Assembly: GCA_035559775.1 (NCBI GenBank)
Contig: DATMAU010000043.1
Span: forward strand, 1 to 64,000
DNA length: 64,000 nt
Direction of reading: 5' to 3'
Source: AG1 sp035559775
Lineage (GTDB): Archaea; Thermoproteota; Thermoprotei_A; Sulfolobales; AG1
Position 1 is the stretch's first letter. Each line of letters begins with the position of its first letter. Below the pieces are notes generated by a model, which was given only the letters and a program-made list of their open reading frames with translations, ran no database searches and was not told where the DNA came from. Positions 61,482 through 64,000 of the stretch are shown in pieces. Made by a program: the position numbers and the translations under genes.

Positions 61482-62753
61482 CTAGATCTCTATGTTTATA
61501 ACATCCACCTCTAGGGGTATTACATCAACGCCTAAGAGGGATGAGATGCTCGGGCTAGTTCTACCCCCATCCCCTGTTATGGCTTCTTCGGCATAGATGT
61601 TTGGGGGTAGTGTGAAGAGGATCTCGAGGGTCTTGTCAGAGATCCTGAGGATCTTCTCGATCCCCATATCTCCTTTGATCACTTTCTCGATCCCTCGATA
61701 ACCAGCTCTAAGTATTCTTGAAGGTGTTTTCTGCTCAATATTCGTTATCCTTCTAGGTGCCAGGCTCTCTATAAACTTGCTATCAACCTCTTTTTCGATA
61801 TATATGTGAGCCCTATACCAGATCCTCTTGACTTTTGCTGGTAACTCTTCAGCGATCCTCCTACTACCCTTGCCAAGGATCTCAACCCTATATGTTGATG
61901 AAGTCCTGTTAAGGATCTTGGCTAGGTTTCTGAGATCTCTTTTACCAGGCTCGGGGGATCTTATCTCAATGATCGATTCGCACCCTCCGCCAAGGATCCT
62001 GTATCTAGAAGTGTCTCTTATAGGGATCTTGATATCCACATCCCTCCCCAGATCCTTTATATTGGTTCTGGCGATATCCTCTAGGGAGCCTCCCCCACGG
62101 GGTCTTCTCTTAACGCTAAAGCCTCTTACAAGCTTTACGAGTCTTGTGCTTAGTATGAGTGGTGGCATTATAGCCTCAACAGATCCTCTCTCAAGATCTA
62201 GGATCAATATGATCTCTGGGTCGTCGAAATCGGGTGATAAGCCATATGTAGTTGCGACACTCTTGCCTATCTCTCTTTTAAGCTCACTCCTAACAGTTTC
62301 CCAGTACTGCAGGGAAAAGACCCTGGCTATCTCTTCCTCAGCCTCCACAAACCCCTTAGGAGGTCTTATACCAAGTATGAATCGGGAAGCCCCGAGGTTC
62401 TTTATAGAATCCCCAGCCTTCTTTACCCACTCGCTTATAAGGCTCTCTATCCTCCCCCCACATATATAGCAAGGCATTACGCTAGGCGGTTCAGCACCAT
62501 ATATATATTTATATAGGCTTTGAAAAGGCTCCCCCGCATTTCTTGAGATGCTATAGAGCTCATCCCTAAGCTTCTCAGGATCCCTTGAAGCCTCATCATG
62601 ATAACCCATAGCTAGGGTGAGCTTTATAGCCCTACCCCTCTCCAGATTACTCAAACCCCTACCAAGATTAGCAAAAAGCCTCCCAAAACACCTATCACAC
62701 AACGGGTATCTGGCAAGGATCTCTCTAGAGAGTCTCAGGATCTCGCTCATCAC
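61482..62753 (-). CDS. pus10: tRNA pseudouridine synthase Pus10-like, with atypical active-site motif
   Basis: Pus10 makes pseudouridine 54/55 in archaeal tRNA. The 423-residue protein has the N-terminal zinc module (LCDRCFGRLFANLGRGLSN; CYICGG), a THUMP-like part, and a C-terminal core ending RRITNIEQKTPSRILRAGYR and YAEEAITGDGGRTSPSISSLLG, which matches AGTYxKExVxGDxGRTxPS. The motif that should read GREDVDVRxLGxGRPF is here RDTSRYRILGGGCES. By my alignment the catalytic Asp is Thr and the RPF is lost. It may be a divergent but active enzyme, or an RNA-binding remnant. Confidence 0.82.
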   Translation of the reverse strand: MMSEILRLSREILARYPLCDRCFGRLFANLGRGLSNLERGRAIKLTLAMGYHDEASRDPEKLRDELYSISRNAGEPFQSLYKYIYGAEPPSVMPCYICGGRIESLISEWVKKAGDSIKNLGASRFILGIRPPKGFVEAEEEIARVFSLQYWETVRSELKREIGKSVATTYGLSPDFDDPEIILILDLERGSVEAIMPPLILSTRLVKLVRGFSVKRRPRGGGSLEDIARTNIKDLGRDVDIKIPIRDTSRYRILGGGCESIIEIRSPEPGKRDLRNLAKILNRTSSTYRVEILGKGSRRIAEELPAKVKRIWYRAHIYIEKEVDSKFIESLAPRRITNIEQKTPSRILRAGYRGIEKVIKGDMGIEKILRISDKTLEILFTLPPNIYAEEAITGDGGRTSPSISSLLGVDVIPLEVDVINIEI

Positions 62754-63480
62754 ACAGGCTCCACAGCATACTAGATTCCATAGATATTATTTATTAAACA
62801 CTACTAGAGTGGGTGAATGCTTAATAAACCCTTAGAAGAGATAGCTATTGGAAAACCCTCTTATGATGTGTGTGGCGGTCTCTGAACAGTGATGTATTAG
62901 GAGCTCGCTGATCCATATACGCACTAAACATTAACGTGGAATATAGTGTGACGAATAGTATAGGGTCTACCAGATGTGCTGACCAGCAACAGTCGTGTGA
63001 AATCTGTGGTTGGTATCTCGCGATGACTCTTCTATAGAGCGCGGATGATAAAGCAGTGTGTTTGTGTTAAGGATCCATGTTAAGCTGGAGGGATTATGGA
63101 AATCAAGCCTGTAATTCTAAGTAAGAGATCCTGGATCGCCTGCTTAGCTATTGCACTAACTATGGTTTCTCATTATAATCTTATCTCTCATTGGAGAATA
63201 GTAACTAGGCTTATCTTAACAACTCTTAACAACACCTGCACCCAGTTACTCTGGGATTTTGGTAACCCCTGTATAAGGGTAGGGATAGTAATGAGGATCG
63301 CATAGAGGTTCTGAGAGGAAATGACCTCTCAAATACGGCTATAGAGGTTATATTGATCATAACCGATAAATATTGGAAACCGTAGTAAAGATCAGAACTT
63401 GGCTTACGGATCTTCAAGCTTATAATCGTCCTTATGAGAAAGCTTCCGGAAAGTGAGTAGACATGTGTTAGGTGATCTCT
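62754..63480. other. Intergenic stretch with a possible decayed gene
   Basis: About 730 bases between Pus10 and the HAD gene. A 69-codon frame at 63096-63305 has GGAGGG upstream and starts MEIKPVILSKRSWIACLAIA, like the N-terminal anchor of an exported protein, but the rest is not protein-like, so it may be the 5' remnant of a lost gene. An AGCTTATAATC near 63418-63428 is a likely TATA box for the next gene. No tRNA or repeat copy is seen. Confidence 0.4.
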
Positions 63481-64000
63481 GTGGGTCTTGCTAGACATCT
63501 GATGGGGGCTGGTGTGAAGGCTTTGTTCATAGATCTTGATATGACGCTTGTTGATACTGCTAGGGGCTTGATTATAGCTATGGATATGGTGAGAGAGGAA
63601 TTCCCTCTGGAGATTCGGGCGAACCCTGATACGAGAGCCATAATGAAGGCGTATTACAATGGTAGCTTGATAAGAATAAACGAGCCTATGAAGAGATGGA
63701 TCTTCTGGAGGGCTGTATGGATCAAATACCTGGAGAACAGGATCTATGGGACTCCAATGCCGTGTTCAGAGGATTTCTTAAGGGAGAGCGCTGGTAGGAT
63801 GATCACAGCGATAGTAACTGGTAGAGAGGTCGAGACCAGGCTCTTCATGGATGAGCTCAACGGCTACGGCTTCCCCCTAGATATGGTTAGAGTCTACTCC
63901 ACCGGAGATCTCGGGTTTGGTACAACGAAAAAGGATCTCTATGAACAGCTTGCAAAGAAATACGAGAGGCTCGGTCTCCCAAGAAGCTCTATAGCTGTTA
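63481..64000 (+). CDS. HAD-superfamily hydrolase, 5' part (runs off the window)
   Basis: GTG start with GGTGATCTCT immediately upstream. At least 173 residues are present and the frame is open to the window edge. Motif I is FIDLDMTLVDTARG (D-x-D-x-T, nucleophile Asp). Motif II is ITAIVTGREVETRLF (Thr). YSTGDLGFGTTKKDLYEQLA has the usual position of the motif III Lys. The cap is helical (EFPLEIRANPDTRAIMKAYY). Phosphatase or phosphatase-like; the substrate is not assignable. Confidence 0.85.
   Translation, partial: MGLARHLMGAGVKALFIDLDMTLVDTARGLIIAMDMVREEFPLEIRANPDTRAIMKAYYNGSLIRINEPMKRWIFWRAVWIKYLENRIYGTPMPCSEDFLRESAGRMITAIVTGREVETRLFMDELNGYGFPLDMVRVYSTGDLGFGTTKKDLYEQLAKKYERLGLPRSSIAV

Noticed and set aside
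63096..63305. 69-residue gene before the HAD hydrolase
   Set aside because: A Shine-Dalgarno-like GGAGGG and a hydrophobic start exist, but the downstream two-thirds is not protein-like. It is kept only as a possible remnant in the intergenic entry.
1..64000. CRISPR array or cas genes
   Set aside because: No regularly spaced short repeats and no cas-like protein were seen. The five repeat copies are widely separated and over 100 bp long.
1..64000. tRNA and rRNA genes
   Set aside because: Intergenic stretches were read for the GTTCRANNC arm and acceptor pairing, and for conserved rRNA blocks. None was found, although intron-bearing or permuted tRNAs could be missed by eye.

Overview
The window reads as chromosome of a hyperthermophilic crenarchaeon (Thermoprotei). 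The evidence is ribosomal protein L7Ae, TFE-alpha, a Pus10-type pseudouridine synthase, an aKMT-like lysine methyltransferase, archaeal phosphoglucose/phosphomannose isomerase, the isopentenyl phosphate kinase route to isoprenoids, AGA/AGG/ATA-rich codon use, frequent GTG/TTG starts and TATA-box promoters. A fused aa3-type terminal oxidase points to aerobic respiration, and a membrane formate dehydrogenase to formate as an electron donor. The genus cannot be fixed from the sequence alone.

Layout. 1-6.7 kb: the 3' part of a formate dehydrogenase operon (molybdopterin subunit, FeS subunit, cytochrome b), FdhD, and a MoeA-PBP fusion on the other strand. 6.8-10.2 kb: haem-copper oxidase subunits I+III fused, with subunit II apparently split into two overlapping genes. 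10.4-15.5 kb: a DUF2153-like gene, EtfAB, a ThiF/MoeB-like E1 enzyme, a DUF447-like protein and a protein of unknown function. 15.6-19 kb: a structured intergenic region, a glycosylation-rich membrane protein, L7Ae, and the isopentenyl phosphate kinase/IDI-2 operon. 19-23.1 kb: a tripartite tricarboxylate transporter operon bracketed by two copies of the 124-bp 3' end of the IDI-2 gene, which looks like an integrated island. 23.5-30 kb: the trehalose operon treZ-treX-treY, with treZ split by a 342-bp element. 30-43 kb: two orphan DNA methyltransferases, aminotransferases, peptidases, MoaB, TFE, DsrE/TusA and a ROK sugar kinase. 43-54 kb: guaB-guaA, pyrG, an ABC-2 exporter, an ECF ATPase, a 5-formyl-THF ligase-like protein and PGI/PMI. 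54-64 kb: a secreted protein broken by one in-frame TGA, a histone-deacetylase-like gene divergent from the aKMT-like gene, a nucleotide-sugar dehydrogenase-like protein without its catalytic Cys, an M28 peptidase, Pus10 and the start of a HAD hydrolase.

The most unusual signal is a dispersed repeat family (13976-14222, 24828-25169, about 54325-54546, about 56337-56475 and 56521-56630). The best copy, on the minus strand, has a TATA box about 25 nt before a roughly 213-nt stretch made of five hairpins. It carries a short decayed reading frame resembling an IS200/IS605 TnpB tail and ends directly at the flanking sequence. I read these as stand-alone, tnpB-less omega-RNA-like mini-elements; one hairpin shows a compensatory base change between copies. 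This is inference and can be tested.
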